NCBI RefSeq assembly: GCF_050908995.1
Contig: NC_135118.1
Location: 13,401,501-13,465,500 of the forward strand
Direction: 5' to 3'
From: Andrena cerasifolii
Lineage: Eukaryota > Arthropoda > Insecta > Hymenoptera > Andrenidae
DNA: 64,000 nt
Shown: positions 1 through 13,560 of the stretch, in pieces
How positions within the stretch are numbered: position 1 is the stretch's first letter
Layout: the number at the start of each line of letters is the position of its first letter
Translations under genes and position numbers: made by a program
Notes under the pieces: model-generated
Database searches by the model: none
What the model saw: only the letters and a program-made list of their open reading frames with translations
Told to the model about the DNA's origin: nothing

Positions 1-3000
1 GCCAATGTCCCGAAACTCGATTCGATTACGATCGCCGCTAACGAAGCCCACTCGATCTTCCGGATCGAGCGGTTCCGCGGCGCATTTTTTTTGCGAGCGT
101 TGCCTTTATATAACAGTTTCAAAGGCGAGTATCACGACGAGTATCGGGGCCCCGCCTATCTGCATCTGCATCTGAGCGCTGTTAAAAAGTACAGAACGAT
201 TACGCAAGCTGGCGACCATACGGTACGGCGCTTTTATGAGCGGAGCTAAGTTTAGAGCGCCACGATATGCCCGCGCCGCCACCTTCTTCCCGCGCTCCCG
301 ACACTTGTTGGATAACGAGAAACCACGAGAGCGGTGCGCGCGCCCGCTTGCGCCTACGCGGCCGAGACCAGCCGAGCCGCGGCGGAGGCCGCCGAGGCGT
401 GCTCGCACATCCCGTCCGAGCGGAGGCTACGAAAAGAGCGCGAAAGCGGCGACGGGGCCTGGCGACCGGGAATCCCACGCGGGGACACGCCGCTCGCGCC
501 TCCGCGCTTTCGAAAACGGCGTAGATCGATGCGTTTCTTTCCTACGTAAATGCCACAGGCGCCTCGACGTCAACGCTGACCGTCAAGCCGTTCAGCGGCG
601 ACAGAAGCGCGCGTCTCAAGGCGAAATCGAGTTATAGGTAGCCCGAGCAGAACTGATCGAGCTGGATGATAGAAGATCGAGGAGTTTGTGGACCCGGGCT
701 GACCCTAAACGGCAGCTGACTCCTCCTATTTTCTTAGAAGCTACAGCTTTCTCTACCTCTTCAGTTCTGCTCGCGACACTGATGATTAGCTGGTGATTTA
801 ATTTGTTAACTGGGGAAGCAACGTGGTGGGCATATGCTACTGTAATGATTGGAAGGATAATTATACAGCAGGATTGTTCGGCTGAGAGAAATTATGCGCG
901 TTATTACGTTACGCGCACAATGGAAGCTTTTATTACATGATAACTAGTTCTCTGCGAATCCTATGCGGATGGAAACACAGTGGATTTAGCTTTGCGTAAA
1001 ATTTTAGTAGGAGTAAAATTCAAGAGCCAGTTCCTTTGGTATGTCCACACACGTTTCTGATACAAAATCCTGATAGAGAGGTCTACGTTTCAACGCGATT
1101 CCTATTCAGAAGCCAGCGCGTATATTCCACATTCTCCTGTAAAACCAGCCGGCCCCCCCTCCTCCGAAACGCATAAAACGCTAATTAGGATAAAAACCAT
1201 TCGACATGGAAAGTTCCTACATTCACGGAAAACTCTACCTCGCCGTGACCAATATCACGAACTGTGCCTGGTAATCCTCACCAAACAACGAAATAGTGTC
1301 TACAACGTGGAACCCGGCAACTTCCACCCCGTACGAAATAAATAATTTAAAGCTCGTTCCTACCCATCCGCGGACTGTAATAAGCATTTAAATTTCGAGA
1401 AACTGTTTGTAATGCTACTAGAGAGACTTACTATAAACAGTAATGCTCGTAGCTTTTTCACATTTGAATCTGCTCGACCAGGGGTTCGTTGTATGAAATC
1501 TGCTGAATATAGTACACGGCATAAAAATTATTTATCCATTCTCTTTATGGTATTCCAAATAATTAGGTACCTTATTTAATCTTTAACTACTGACGTGTAG
1601 TTTCTCAGACTACTTGGCAATTTTATTTATTGAATTACTGAATTATAAAAATAAACTTAATATAACTGTTTCATTTAATGGTATTTATTTGTTTTATAAT
1701 GTTGTGGTCGCACGCATAGGCTCAGAGCACCGTTCAAAGTTTTTAGCAGTGAGAACACTTTTGTTAGCGAAACGATCATCGTCAAACTCGTCGCAGGAAA
1801 TGCTTCCATCATAGGAAATATTCGAATTACTGTCGTGATCACTTATGTCACCTAAGTTTTCAACACGTCTCAGAGATGAATAATTCGATACGGAATACTG
1901 TGTAAACTTTTAATAACCAACGTTATTTTTCAATACCGTTATGAAAATACTGTGCCGCTTACTGTCAATTGAAGGAAATCAATCGTTAGAGCCTCCAAAA
2001 TTCTCCAGTAGATTATAATAGTGAAATAAAAGTTCAGACTCATCACCCAAACGAGTGGTCTGTAGCTAAGGGTTCACCACAAAGAGGTCGCCGCGGTTCT
2101 ATTCAGTTGACGATTCTTAGCAATTACTTATTTTAATATGGTTACATTGCCATGTTCTATTAATGACGCAACACTAATTTTTCATTTATGGAAAAGAGAA
2201 GCTGATTTCCCGCATGCAAGCACAATCATCACACTGAATAAGATAATTAAGTATATTAAAATCTTTCAGTATATTTAATATACGTATTAAGAAAATGAAA
2301 TATTATTAAGTTAGAATTATATTCCGAAATACCTATATTTAATGTGTTTTCTTTACTTTATTAAATCAACCTTACCTAAATGGGGAGATCGCAGGTTGTT
2401 TGAATATTATAAAAGGGGGTCGCGACTAAAAAAAGGGTTGCGAAACTCTCGGTTAAGCTACTTTCTTTCCCTCCCACTTCACACATCTGCTCCACAAACA
2501 ACGACAAGCAATAAACTTGATCTTTTACCATTTACTTCTCCCAATGCTAGAGGAAAACTGAACCCAGTAACAGCCAACAGAGGCCCAACTACGTCGCCAA
2601 AAACCAAGTGCATTGACATTGGGCGTGCCCCTTTTAGCTAACATTTCTCAAACCCATTACACTGCTGAAAAAGCCAACTCTGTATTCACCGGCCATATCC
2701 AAACACAGAGCATTTCGACAGAGACAAGCCCACCCATACTTCACAACCACCCAGTACAGCGAAGAGTCTACACGCCTTGGGAGGCTTGCCTTCGCGTTCG
2801 AGCGAACTCGGGACGGCCTGCGGTTGACTTTGACCCCAGGCAGGCGAACGCGAGCGAGACGGAGGCACGATTCGTGACGACAAGTAGTATCGGTGGGTAC
2901 GCGACGGGCAAGCGAGCGAGCAAGCGAGCGAGCGTTCGCGCGCGGAAATGCACACGCCAAGAACAGGCGAGTCGGTGTAATTGCGACGTGAGTAGAGAGC

Positions 3001-4907
3001 TTGGTCGTGCCCCTCTCGTCGCACGCGACGATTGGTCCACTACTGTGGCTGCTACTAGCACTCGGCATACTACGCACAAGAAGAGGAACAGACGCGGTGT
3101 ACAGTCTTGACGAACAGTCCGAGTCTTGGCACCGACCGATACGTATTTCCCCCTCCCGCCCTGGTCGAGGTACTATGTAATCGTAGAATCGAGCCAATTA
3201 TAGATCCGTCTTCTGCCCCTCGATCGGCGTAATAGAGAGGTAAACAATGCGGCGCACAACGTGGTCCTTGTACATCGCAGACCGTCGATTAAGAACTTAT
3301 AAAAATCATCGCCGCTTTTCCGACCGATAACGATAATCCCGCCGCCAGCCTGGAGGAGCAGCTCTCTCGACAGATGCTTGTTACCGGAAGCTTATCAGAG
3401 ACCGAGACGACACCGGCGTGGGTAGACGATTAACGGGCGACTAGCCTCCCTAATGGTACCGCTACTCACGGAACTGCTCTAAATTTTAGTTTCTCGTGGG
3501 ATTCCTTTGCGACAAGAGGGATAATAAGAAATTTTGCAGTATGGTCCCGGGCTGGGGAAGGATGTTTAAATAAATTCAGCAATTGCAGCCTCCTTTTCAA
3601 TACCGGCCATCTGGTTTTCCTTCCATGGCTTACTTGTGAAATCTTTGTTCTTCCGAAACGTCACGCGAGCAAAGAGACCGTGTTTTTCCTAAGTTTACAC
3701 TGTATCGAGGGTAAAGCTGATTTACGTAACCCAGATATGGTGTTTGGTTACTCATTATTACACCCCCCGCGGTTATCTTGCTTCGCGGCCGTGGCTTGAG
3801 GAAATAGGTATCGAAACTTTAATGATAATTATCCGATATTAGCGAGCTGGGTCTACATTAGATAATTTATCAAGTAACTAATCCCTAAAGCTTCTCCCTG
3901 TTTATCTCTGCCAACTAGAAGTTTCTGTTTGCCATAGAATAGCGATACGAAAATATCGCGCGGGTGATCTTTAAATACCGCGCGTAGTATCAATATCTAT
4001 TTATACGACTTCTTTTCAACGAATCCATCGGAGATCTAAAGGTGCAAGCTTGTGGAAAAAATTCATAACACTTGCTGATAAATCATTCAACCGCGGCTAT
4101 GCAGTATTTTTTTTAATATCATTTGTAATAATCCGCACGTTCGATACTGCTTAGAATTCCAGTGGTTCTTAAATTCAGATAGAAGCGTCGGAAGATATAA
4201 CCAAGCGCGATAACGAGTCTCCAATGATGGAATCGATGGTCCCTTCCCTCCCCCACCACCTTTGTAAATCATATCTTCTAAGCGCGCGAGATCGCGCTAC
4301 GATAAGAGCGCGATAGCAGCTAGGGCATCGCAACTCTATTTGCACAGTTGCCTTTGCCATGTAATATGCAAAATGATCGCGGGCAAATTTCCATCGGGGT
4401 CGTGTCTGCTGCATTTCTTGGAAATCCACGATATCAGCCCCCCCCCCCCCCCACCGCACTTTCTTCGATCCGTGAAAGCAGCCCGCGAATACCATCGATA
4501 ATAAGCGTGAAAGCGCGAAAGATAAATACGCTGATGAAATCGATTTGCTAATCAGCGCATTTACGTGTACTTTTGTTTCGCGAATTGAACCATCGCGCAC
4601 TTGAGCTAACATTCACGGCGGAGGGAATCTTTTAGACGAAGTTCAGAGAGATAAGAGCAGAGTATCGGCCAGTAACACACACGCATACGTTTTATTCGAA
4701 CACACGGCGACTATGACTTTGTTCGATTTACAGTCTCACGAATCTTCCATCCGCGCCGATAAGAATATTCAGACAGGCAAAGTGGAGGTTCGGAGGTTTC
4801 GGTGAATTTCACTTGATACGCGTGCCTGGTTTTGTCCAACCACGCGGAAGATACTTATAGAACTAGGAGTGGAATGTGCGGTGGAACAGGAGGAATTAAA
4901 AGATAGC
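1..4907. other. No gene recognised (presumed foxo intron or downstream)
   Basis: AT-rich DNA with CpG-rich patches at about 250-640 and 2750-3110, where open frames occur on both strands without family resemblance. A run of 15 C lies at 4438-4452. Nothing else supported. Confidence 0.5.
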
Positions 4908-4910
4908 TGA

Positions 4911-5322
4911 CAAGGGAACAATCCCGAACCCGGAAATTCAAAAAATTCTGAACCTTTGTGAATATGTAGGGAAATTTTGTTTGCTGTCCAAATTCACTCT
5001 CAGGGGGTGTAATTGACCCCTGAAAATCCGGTTATTTTCCGATTTTGTGTTATAACTCGTGAACTGTAAAATATTTTTTTTTACCAAATGATAGATCTAA
5101 TTAGAAGAAGTAACTTTTATCTTGAAACTTTTTTTCTATCTCTTACAGTTCCCGAGTTATAACACAAAATCGAAAAATAGACGAAATTTTCAGGGGCTAA
5201 TTTCACCCCCTTCGAGTGTATTTGGGCAGCAAAAAAAATTGCGTTGTAACCAGGAGGAAATCCCCTACATATTCACAAAGTTTCAGAATTTTTTGAATTT
5301 TCGGGTTCGGGATCTTCCCTTG
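4911..5322. mobile_element. Palindromic MITE, family 1 copy 1 (TNA target duplication)
   Basis: A 412-bp fold-back element with ends CAAGGGAACAATCCCGAAC and, read inward from the right, CAAGGGAAGATCCCGAAC. The two arms stay complementary nearly to the centre (about 5095-5135). It is flanked by TGA at 4908-4910 and 5323-5325 inside CTGAG. The TNA duplication in a CTNAG site is most like PIF/Harbinger-type insertion, but the ends are not classic Harbinger and no transposase is present. Confidence 0.85.
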
Positions 5323-5325
5323 TGA

Positions 5326-6034
5326 GTAAATTTGAAAATTTTGAGGTTATTGATGGAATTTTTCAACACAAATGTATAACAAGTTTACTTCCCTTATGAT
5401 TTTTAACTTGTGTGTTTTTGTCAGTAGTAGGCAAGTAATGATCAATAATAAGGATAGAATAGAGTGCAGAGTTATTAAAGTTGCCTATGTCCGAATTAGA
5501 CAAGTAAAATCAGTATTTCTCCTACATTCTCGAAGTACAATCTAATTGTGTAAGGTGACGAGCTATGTTTTATTCGTAGTTAAAAAGGATACAGAAGGCC
5601 AGAGAACTGAAAACTGTACTCCAGATACAACTATATAATTTGCATTCCTCCTTGCGGAGCTAGTAATGGCAAAAATTAATTCGTATTCAGGTGGAAAGCA
5701 ATCATTGTAACGAGGTTTGCACGTATGCACATTAAAAAACATTTACGTTTTATGCTTGCACCTCGCGGGGTATGCAGAACGACTCGCAGAAACGGTCATC
5801 AGGTCTGTATATCGTTTACGTGTAATTCTAGTAGACGTCTAGCCTGCACAGTCTCATTCTACTACGTATGCCGGGCAGCGTAGTGTTACGTGGTCTGTCA
5901 GAAAAAGTTTCTGATCTGTTCTTATAAGCAGAACTTCATTGGTCTTACTGATTCATCAAAATATTTCTATCAGGTAAGATATTAAGTTAAGTTACAAGCC
6001 TGCTTGGGTTCTCAAGGCACTTGCGTTCGTTCTT
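5326..6034. other. No feature seen
   Basis: AT-rich sequence between the family 1 MITE and the tandem duplication; no coding or repeat structure recognised. Confidence 0.5.
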
Positions 6035-6428
6035 AAATAAGGATTCGTCCAAATAACGATTTAATTGAATAACTATTAATTGGAATAAGTTTTTCTTCAA
6101 ATAAAATTATTTCGTTGTCGATCAATGACGCCCACTTTATACGTAAACTTAAAAAAACATTTAGTTTAACAGCCCTCGAGTCTGATAGGGTATAAAAAGC
6201 ATCTAGATTTTCAATTGTTCCAAGCTTTCTCAAATAAGGATTCGTCCAAATAACGATTTAATTGAATAACTATTAATTGGAATAAGTTTTTCTTCAAATA
6301 AAATTATTTCGTTGTCGATCAATGACGCCCACTTTATACGTAAACTTAAAAAAACATTTAGTTTAATAGCCCTCGAGTCTGGTAGAGTATAAAAAGCATC
6401 TAGAATTTCAATTCTTCCAAGCTTTACT
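6035..6428. repeat. Tandem duplication, 197-bp unit, two copies
   Basis: Unit 1 runs about 6035-6231 and unit 2 about 6232-6428; both start near AATAAGGATTCGTCC and end near TTCCAAGCTTT. I count only about half a dozen differences, so the duplication is recent. No gene or transposon end is recognised in the unit. Confidence 0.9.
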
Positions 6429-8186
6429 AAATTTATTCAATGATAAGTGATTCGAGATAATTATGTATTGTTGAAATTGAAAGTTGTTATGGCACTGTAT
6501 GGGAGAAATGACACTCGACGAAAAATAACGGAAACTTACAGAGGCAGGGCTATGCATGCGCGCACGAACGTAAGAATATGAATTAATAGGAGCAGCAGAA
6601 GTATCTTAATATTCCTGATGCCTCTTTATCCACTCCAAAATATCATGGTTGCCCCGTTTTGATGGAGATTTTACGATGCGAAGCAGGAAAATATTCTTAA
6701 AATAAGAACCTAGCGAAGAGAGAGATTGCGGAACAACAATGCCCCTCGTTCTGCGAAGAACCATCGAATTAGCAATGCTGAATACGCCGCTACGTTTTCG
6801 TGATGCAACAATCAACGACTCGCTTTCCACGAATCGGAATTTTTCTTAAACGCAATCGTTTTAGGGCATTCGAGCGTGTGGCAATCACGACTGACAAGTC
6901 GTCCTTCAGAAACGAATTCGTGGCACTCTGAAATACAGAGGCGAAAGGAAGTCAGCGGCAACATCTCCGCGATGACGGTCGATTTTCATTGACTCAACTC
7001 TGCCCCCACTTTGGAATTCTTTCCACGCATTCTAAACTCCAAAAAGCAAAAAGCAAAAAAAAAATCAAAACCCGATCCATCATTAATATTGACGACAGAA
7101 ATTCCACGGCGCACCTAACATATTTAACGGAGCAGCATTTCGACCTACGCCAGAAATCGGTTACTCCTAAAAGAAATCCCCGCTGCGGAGTTTAATCAAG
7201 TTAAACTTGAACCTGTCAGGGTGAAAATCGCTGAAAATACACTCGGATGCCTTGGAAACTACTCGATGTCAATCGATCACGCGTCTCGCTGTGAATAATC
7301 GAAAACTGCGAAAGTCTCTGCGCAGCCCCTGTCGAAATATGCTCCTTACCCGATCCGCCAAAGGAAGGGACACCGCGCTGAAATATTTGCCGCGCACATC
7401 GCGCGCCAAATAGTTCGATCAGGTACAATTACAGTGACACCTGCTCCGCGGAAAAATCGCAGCGCTTTTAGCGGCGCGGTACGGTAAAAGTTCCCCAAGT
7501 TTTTCAGCGTGTGTCAAGTAGGTTCAAGAACGTACTCCTCGAGCGTTGTCGAGTTGCGTCACATTTCAATGATCCGGCAGGGGTGTGTGCGTCGGGCGCG
7601 TGCATACACGCGCGCGCGGGCCGGCACACGCGCGCCGCTGAATATTTTATACGGGACACCGTAACTTGACGGTGAAAGAGGAGAAATGACGCTCTCCTGC
7701 GGGAGAGGCACGAAGACAGAAGAGCCGACACCATCGGGGAGGAAGGTGGAGGGACAGAGAGCTCTGAAAGCGTAGGGACCGCCGGCTGTCGAGCGACGAG
7801 CATCAACGTGGAAGCGAATTAAGAGGGACGGAGAGGCTCGGCTGCGGGAGAGAAGGGCGACTAAATAGCACGCGAGGTCAGTGCCTCGAATCGGAGATCG
7901 GGCCCAATCAGTTTGAAGCAGATAAAACTCGTGTCGTAGTTTCCAGCGAGGTCCCTCTTAATGAACAACCTCGTTCCAAACGAATTTTCGTCGTTGCCGT
8001 CCTAATGAACCCTGGGGCCACGGTGAGCACAGAAATTTCTTTCATTTATGCCACGAAATTTGTGACCACCAGATAATGCTCTGGTGTACCTATGTAACTT
8101 TCGGTTTCTAGGACTACGGCTGAGCTGGCACGGTTCTCTTCTACTTAAGCTTGCTGCTTTCTTGTTTCATATTTCAGCAATTTGAG
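6429..8186. other. No gene recognised; CpG-rich patch at 7.4-7.9 kb
   Basis: Mostly unremarkable. The 7440-7900 patch is CpG-rich with alternating CG/CA runs near 7590-7635; possible intronic regulatory DNA, not testable by eye. Confidence 0.4.
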
Positions 8187-8188
8187 TA

Positions 8189-8987
8189 GGGGAGACCGGG
8201 GCTAGTTGATACAGGGGCAGGTTGATACAGACGAATTATCTCGACACTGTATATATGTGGCTCCATTTGAGCGAGATGTGTGAAATTTGTTGTTTATTCA
8301 ATTCTTTACTACGATTCAGCGTACGTCTGTGTACCTTGACGTTGACAATCGTTTTTTAACTCTTGTCGTTTATATGGAGAAGCAGTAAATAGTTTTGATA
8401 CATCCAAATTCATCGTCCAAGTAACATTTTTTCATTCAGTTTGTATGTGTTTTTTCAAGTTTTCGCTTACTGTATATTAAAGGGGAAGGACCAAAGTATA
8501 TTTTGGCATATTTGTTATTAAGGAATTAATTCAAATAAAAAATGAAAAAAATTGAAAACATAATATAGTATCAACTAGCCCCGCAGTGGGGTACATTGAT
8601 ACATTTTACCTTCGTCCAAATAACATTTTTTCATTCAGTTTGTATGTATTTTCTCAAGTTTTCGCTTACTATATATTAAAGAGGAAGGACCAAAGTATAT
8701 TTTGGCATATTTGTTATTAAGGAATTAATCCAAACAAAAATTAAAAAAATTCAAAAGTGAAGAACGTATCAACTAGTCCCGCAGTGGAGTAAATTGATAC
8801 ATTTTACCTTCGTCCAAATAACATTTTTTCATTCATTTTCTATGTATTTTCTCAAGTTTCCGTTTACTATACATTACAGAGCAAGGACCAAAGTATATTC
8901 TGGCATATTTGTTATTAACTAATTAATGCAAACAAAAATTAAAAAAATTCCAAACTGAAGAACGTATCAACTAGCCCCGGTCTCCCC
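8189..8987. mobile_element. TA-flanked MITE, family 2, partial tandem trimer
   Basis: A 799-bp element flanked by TA, with inverted ends GGGGAGACCGGGGCTAG about 24 bp long that continue TTGATAC. The distal segment is present three times with a period of about 198 bp (starting 8414, 8613, 8811). At each internal junction (8568-8602, 8766-8800) a right-end motif ATCAACTAG(C/T)CCC is followed by a degenerate left-end motif ending TTGATAC. The relative at 13024 has one unit. No transposase is present; the TA target suggests mobilisation by a Tc1/mariner-type enzyme. Confidence 0.85.
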
Positions 8988-8989
8988 TA

Positions 8990-11900
8990 CGGCTCTGTGA
9001 GTCGGTCTACTCACAGTTTAGAGCAGAAGTGTTTCTTGTTTTGAATCAAGTAAAATATAAGTCATCAATGGAACGCGAAAATACTATCTTGCAGTAAGTG
9101 AAACTGAGCACTGTACTAGAATTTCCTGGTGCCTCTGGCTATGCTCCTCTGCAATAAGTAAATAAGTTGATGAGTTCCTAGAAATGTGTTACGAAGAAGC
9201 TCTCCAGCCTCCGATTGCAATGAACTTAGAAAGAATTGGAAATCTCTAAACGCAGCGTTCTTCAGCATCGAACAGATGAATTTCATATTTCGAGGAGCTG
9301 CTGACACGCAACGCATGCCTGCAGTACCGAGCAAGGACAGAAACCGCATATTACGCAAGATTCCGCACATGCGTATGTGCACTTCGAATTAAACAAAGGC
9401 GATTTGTATGCTATCGAAAAAAAAACACTTCCGCGTGTCCCGTAGCCTGCATTTTTCCCCCCGATCGTTCGCCGTTCAATTAACAAATCCTGTTAGTGTA
9501 TCTTTGAATACGCTCCAGATCAAGGCCGTTTACCATCGCGGAAACTGCAGCTGACTTCATTACTGCATTCCAGGACAAGTCGTGCGTACGTCAATCACAA
9601 ATCACTTCGATTATCATCCGAATGTCAGTAATTAAAAAAAGAACCCGACTGGGCTCGGCAATTCTATCCGATCTTCACAATTTCGATATAGGTACTTCGC
9701 CACTCGAGGTGAGACGATAATCACAATATGTACAAACGTAAACACGAACAGTTGCAAAACGAAAAAGTTATCAAGCCTTTCGAACTCCAGACCCGAGCCA
9801 GATGAGTGGCACAATTGATCCGAAAATTTGCATAGTAATATCCAATCAAAGTAATCCATAATAACCTCCGGCTTGCCACAATTGTGATTTTTCATTTATT
9901 TTACGCGGTCGCTTCTGGAATCGACGCAGAAAAGCAGGCTTTTATCGCGAAGAAACGCTCTATTAGCGGGCGTGCAAGGGGTGCGTGGTATTCTTGTAAT
10001 GCAACGTTCAGACAAACCACGGCGCAAATTGCATCCCGCTGCAGTTGCGCGCCCAGCGTGCAACAGCTCGTGCGCCCGCCCGTCCGTGTACCTTCGCCCG
10101 TGGCGCGTGTGTCTGCCCGCGAAGCGCAACATACGCAACGAATGTGCGATATACTCATTAGGAGAGTCAAGGGTAAGTTACGTGAAGAGTGCGGTTACGC
10201 TCCGTGTCTGACATTACGTCACTGAATGTGCATCTATCGGTTGCACATGCAACAGCCGCGCGTTTAGCGCGAAGAACGTGCAAGCGCCACCGAAACGCGA
10301 TACCGAGTTCGGTTGAAAGGGAAAACGCTCCTTTCCGTCTCCTTTTTTCCCTGTTTTTTTTTTTCATACTGAACGTTACTCGATTTCCATGCCGGCACGC
10401 GCGGCACACTTAATCGCGCTCAAACGATGCAGTAACGTGTATTACGTGGCCGTTGCTGATTCGAACGCCGCGAAAGGGACCGTGGAAAATGGGGAAACGC
10501 GATAGATTTTTCGAATTTTTTTTCCTGTCGATGGTTGCAACGTGCGCCGAGTTTCGACGGGCGCAAACAGTGGCTACGTGGCGAAACGAGGTAAAGGAGG
10601 AGAGATTGCGAATTGTAATTTCACTGCAATCGTGTGATTATTATAGAGTTGATAACGAGTCTTCTTGTGTTGTAGTCTTTACTATCTGAAGTATGTAGTA
10701 GGGAAACATGACTATTTGAATGAGAGTAATTTTAATAATATATCATTTCAGGGAAAACTGGGGATGAAAAAGGTGGTTTTGTATATTACACCCTTTTTGT
10801 GCATTCATGCATTAGAATTTCCCACACAAAGGACTCAAACGTACCTTGCCTACTATATCTACTTCAACCTATTATTACCGTTTCCTACTCGAACTTACTT
10901 CTCTTATGCCTAGTCCGTATGTACTTAATTAATATGTTCTCATTCATCCCTCAACCCTAGGTACTCCCTTCTCCTATCTTCTAATTTCTAATTCCTTCAT
11001 CCTTTTTTCTCTAATTCCATTACTTTTCATATTCCTACCATTTTCCTTGAATTCTCCGCTAAACTGAATAAATATGTATAAATTGCATTAATCTTTTCCT
11101 TTCTTTCTTGTGTGTGCGATCATGAATGTGTGTATGTGTGCGTGCGCATATGCTACGTATGACATTAGAATTAAATATATGTAGTATAAATCTGACTGCG
11201 TTTCTAATATGTATATGTATATGTATATGTATTTTAGATTGTAAGGGAATTATTGTAAATTATTAATACGAGGACAATTAACATTTTTTCTGTTTCGCAG
11301 CGCCAAGTATTTTGAATAAAATGTTTATTCGTATTAAAATATTTATTTGCATTTATCATTACCTTTATGTACGGGTAGCTCATTTTGATTTCACATAATT
11401 TTTATTTTATAATTATTATTATCTTCAATTTTTTGTGATTTATTTGATTTCATGTACTTGGCGTTATTTTTTTTACTTTTCTGATTTATTTATTACTATA
11501 GAGACTAGAGCTAACTTCAATCCCAATATGAATTCATTAGAATGTCGAAAGTGTTCAAGTTCTTAAATTATTTCTGTCATATGCAACAAATCATTTGAAA
11601 GTTGCAAGGGTGTGTAATAAAGGCCGCACATAGCGAACGTAAAAATGCACTCATAAACACGTAGAATTCCATGAAAATAATTTACTTTCTGCCTGCAATT
11701 CACGAAACTCAATACCGAAGGAAAAATTTCTACTAACTCAATTCTATTCCAATAATTCATCCACTAAAAATTTCACTGCATTTACATATTTCGAACGAAT
11801 TGTGTTTCACACGAACTTTCACGCCGCACACATTACACGACGCATAAATATCACAGAATAATCCTACAACAGAATATTTAACAGAAACGAAGTGTTGCAA

Positions 11901-12520
11901 CGTTTGGTGAATTACCGCAAGAAAAAGTTCACCAGTAGTATAACAAGATGGAGCGTGTAGACGTTCAGCGCCGCGTAATGAAATAACGGACGTTCCCGAT
12001 TAAACTCAACACTTTTACCATATCTCGAGAATCTCTCGACGCCGCGATTCAAGTGATGTAAGCGCTCGTCGTGTTTCTTGATTGTTAAATAGAATATTTT
12101 AATTACCGCCTACTCACGTGTCGCGGAGTCCTTCGCTCCGAGACTTCAGCTCTCCACTTTACGAACCACACCCCCGAATACAGGTTACTTAAACAACTTA
12201 ACGCAGCTATCTGCGAAATTGATCATGCACATCAGCAGATATACAGTAGAATTCTATTTACCCCGAAGAGTTTTGTTCGAGCACCTGTTGTACCGAAAAT
12301 GTTGCTGAGCTCTTATTCTTCGACGCTTAAGATTTTTCTCAAGTCAGAAGAAAGAAATAATATTAATTGAATCTCCTTAGCTGTGCACACGCGACTGGAA
12401 CGTGTCGAAACCTAATTATTGTTTCTTCTATCTCCTCTACGGTTTACGCGGAATAACGGCTCGGTAGCGTTTCAAATATCATAGACATAGCTAATGTCCG
12501 GTATTAGGTGTCGTCCGGCG
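8990..12520. other. No gene recognised
   Basis: CpG-rich patch about 9900-10320; 10.8-11.0 kb is pyrimidine-rich; short ATGTAT microsatellite at 11.2 kb. No protein similarity recognised. Several GTCCGG motifs cluster at 12490-12540 beside the TTAA element. Confidence 0.5.
11208..11231. repeat. Short (ATGTAT)4 microsatellite
   Basis: Four units of ATGTAT. It follows a TG-rich stretch at about 11108-11150. Confidence 0.8.
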
Positions 12521-12524
12521 TTAA

Positions 12525-13556
12525 GGGAGCGTCCGGTCCAGACGCTCGAAAAATAGGTGACGTTTATAATTTTTTTTTTAAGAAAAGTTTATAAAATATC
12601 CTAAAAAATATTTTTGGCTTTTATTGATACGCCTGTTAGGGTTTAAAAAATATTTTTTGTTCCATGTTTTCGGCCTTGACGCATTTTCCAGGTGGCGCTT
12701 AGTACAGGACTGCTAAAAAGAGATGGCTAAACGGTAACCAGGATTTCAGAAGAACTAATGAACCGATTCAAAGAAACCTTGAGGCATTTGATTTTATAAC
12801 CCGCTATCGCAGCATCCTATAACATAATGTTTTGAAACGCGGTCTTTTCTTATCTGCACATTTATGCGGAAATTGATCTGCTTTTTTGCACTAGTTCGTT
12901 CAAATGCGCACCCGTCATCGTAGTTTTGGTCCTTTTTTGCCGCAACAACAGATACTGCGATAGCCGTTGATATAAATTTTAAGAGACTGTTTGAATTATC
13001 TATTTTGGACGATTCTGTGAGTAGAGGAGACCGGGGCTAGTTGATACAGACGAATTATCTCGACACCGTATATATGTAGCTCTATTTGAACGAGATACGT
13101 GAAGTTTGTTGTTCAATTCTTTACTATGATCCAGCGTACGTTTGTGTACGTGACGTTAACAATCGTTTTTTAACTGTTCTCGTTTATATAGAGAAAAAGA
13201 AAATAGTTTTGATACATCCAAATTGATCGTCCAAATAACATTTTTTCATTCAGTTTGTATGTATTTTCTCAAGTTTTCGCTTACTATATATTAAAGAGGA
13301 AGGGCCAAAGTATATTCTAGCATATTTGTTATTAAGTAATTAATTCAAATAAAAAATGAAAAAAAATGAAAATAGAATAAGGTATCAACTAGCCCCGGTC
13401 TTCCCTAAATTTCGCCGTTACCGGTCACCACAATTAATTATTTTATACCCTAACGAGTGTATCAATAAATACAGAAAATATATTTTAGAATACGTTACAA
13501 CCTCTTGTAAAAAATTCATAAAGATCACCTAATTTTCGAGCGTTTTGCCCGGAGTG
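12525..13556. mobile_element. TTAA-flanked element with long inverted ends, interrupted by a MITE
   Basis: TTAA at 12521-12524 and 13557-13560 flank arms of roughly 130 bp that are inverted and diverged. Shared inward motifs include ACGCTCGAAAA, TAGGTGA and TATTGATAC followed by GTTAGGGT. TTAA duplications are typical of piggyBac and Kolobok groups; the ends fit neither clearly. Without the nested 382-bp MITE the element is about 650 bp. No coding remnant is recognised. Confidence 0.65.
13024..13405. mobile_element. TA-flanked MITE, family 2, single-unit copy nested in the 12525 element
   Basis: A 382-bp relative of the 8189 element, with ends GAGGAGACCGGGGCTAG and (right, inverted) GGGAAGACCGGGGCTAG and a TA on each side. 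Its internal sequence follows the 8189 element closely but has only one copy of the distal unit. It interrupts an older TTAA element, which dates it as the later insertion. Confidence 0.85.
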
Positions 13557-13560
13557 TTAA

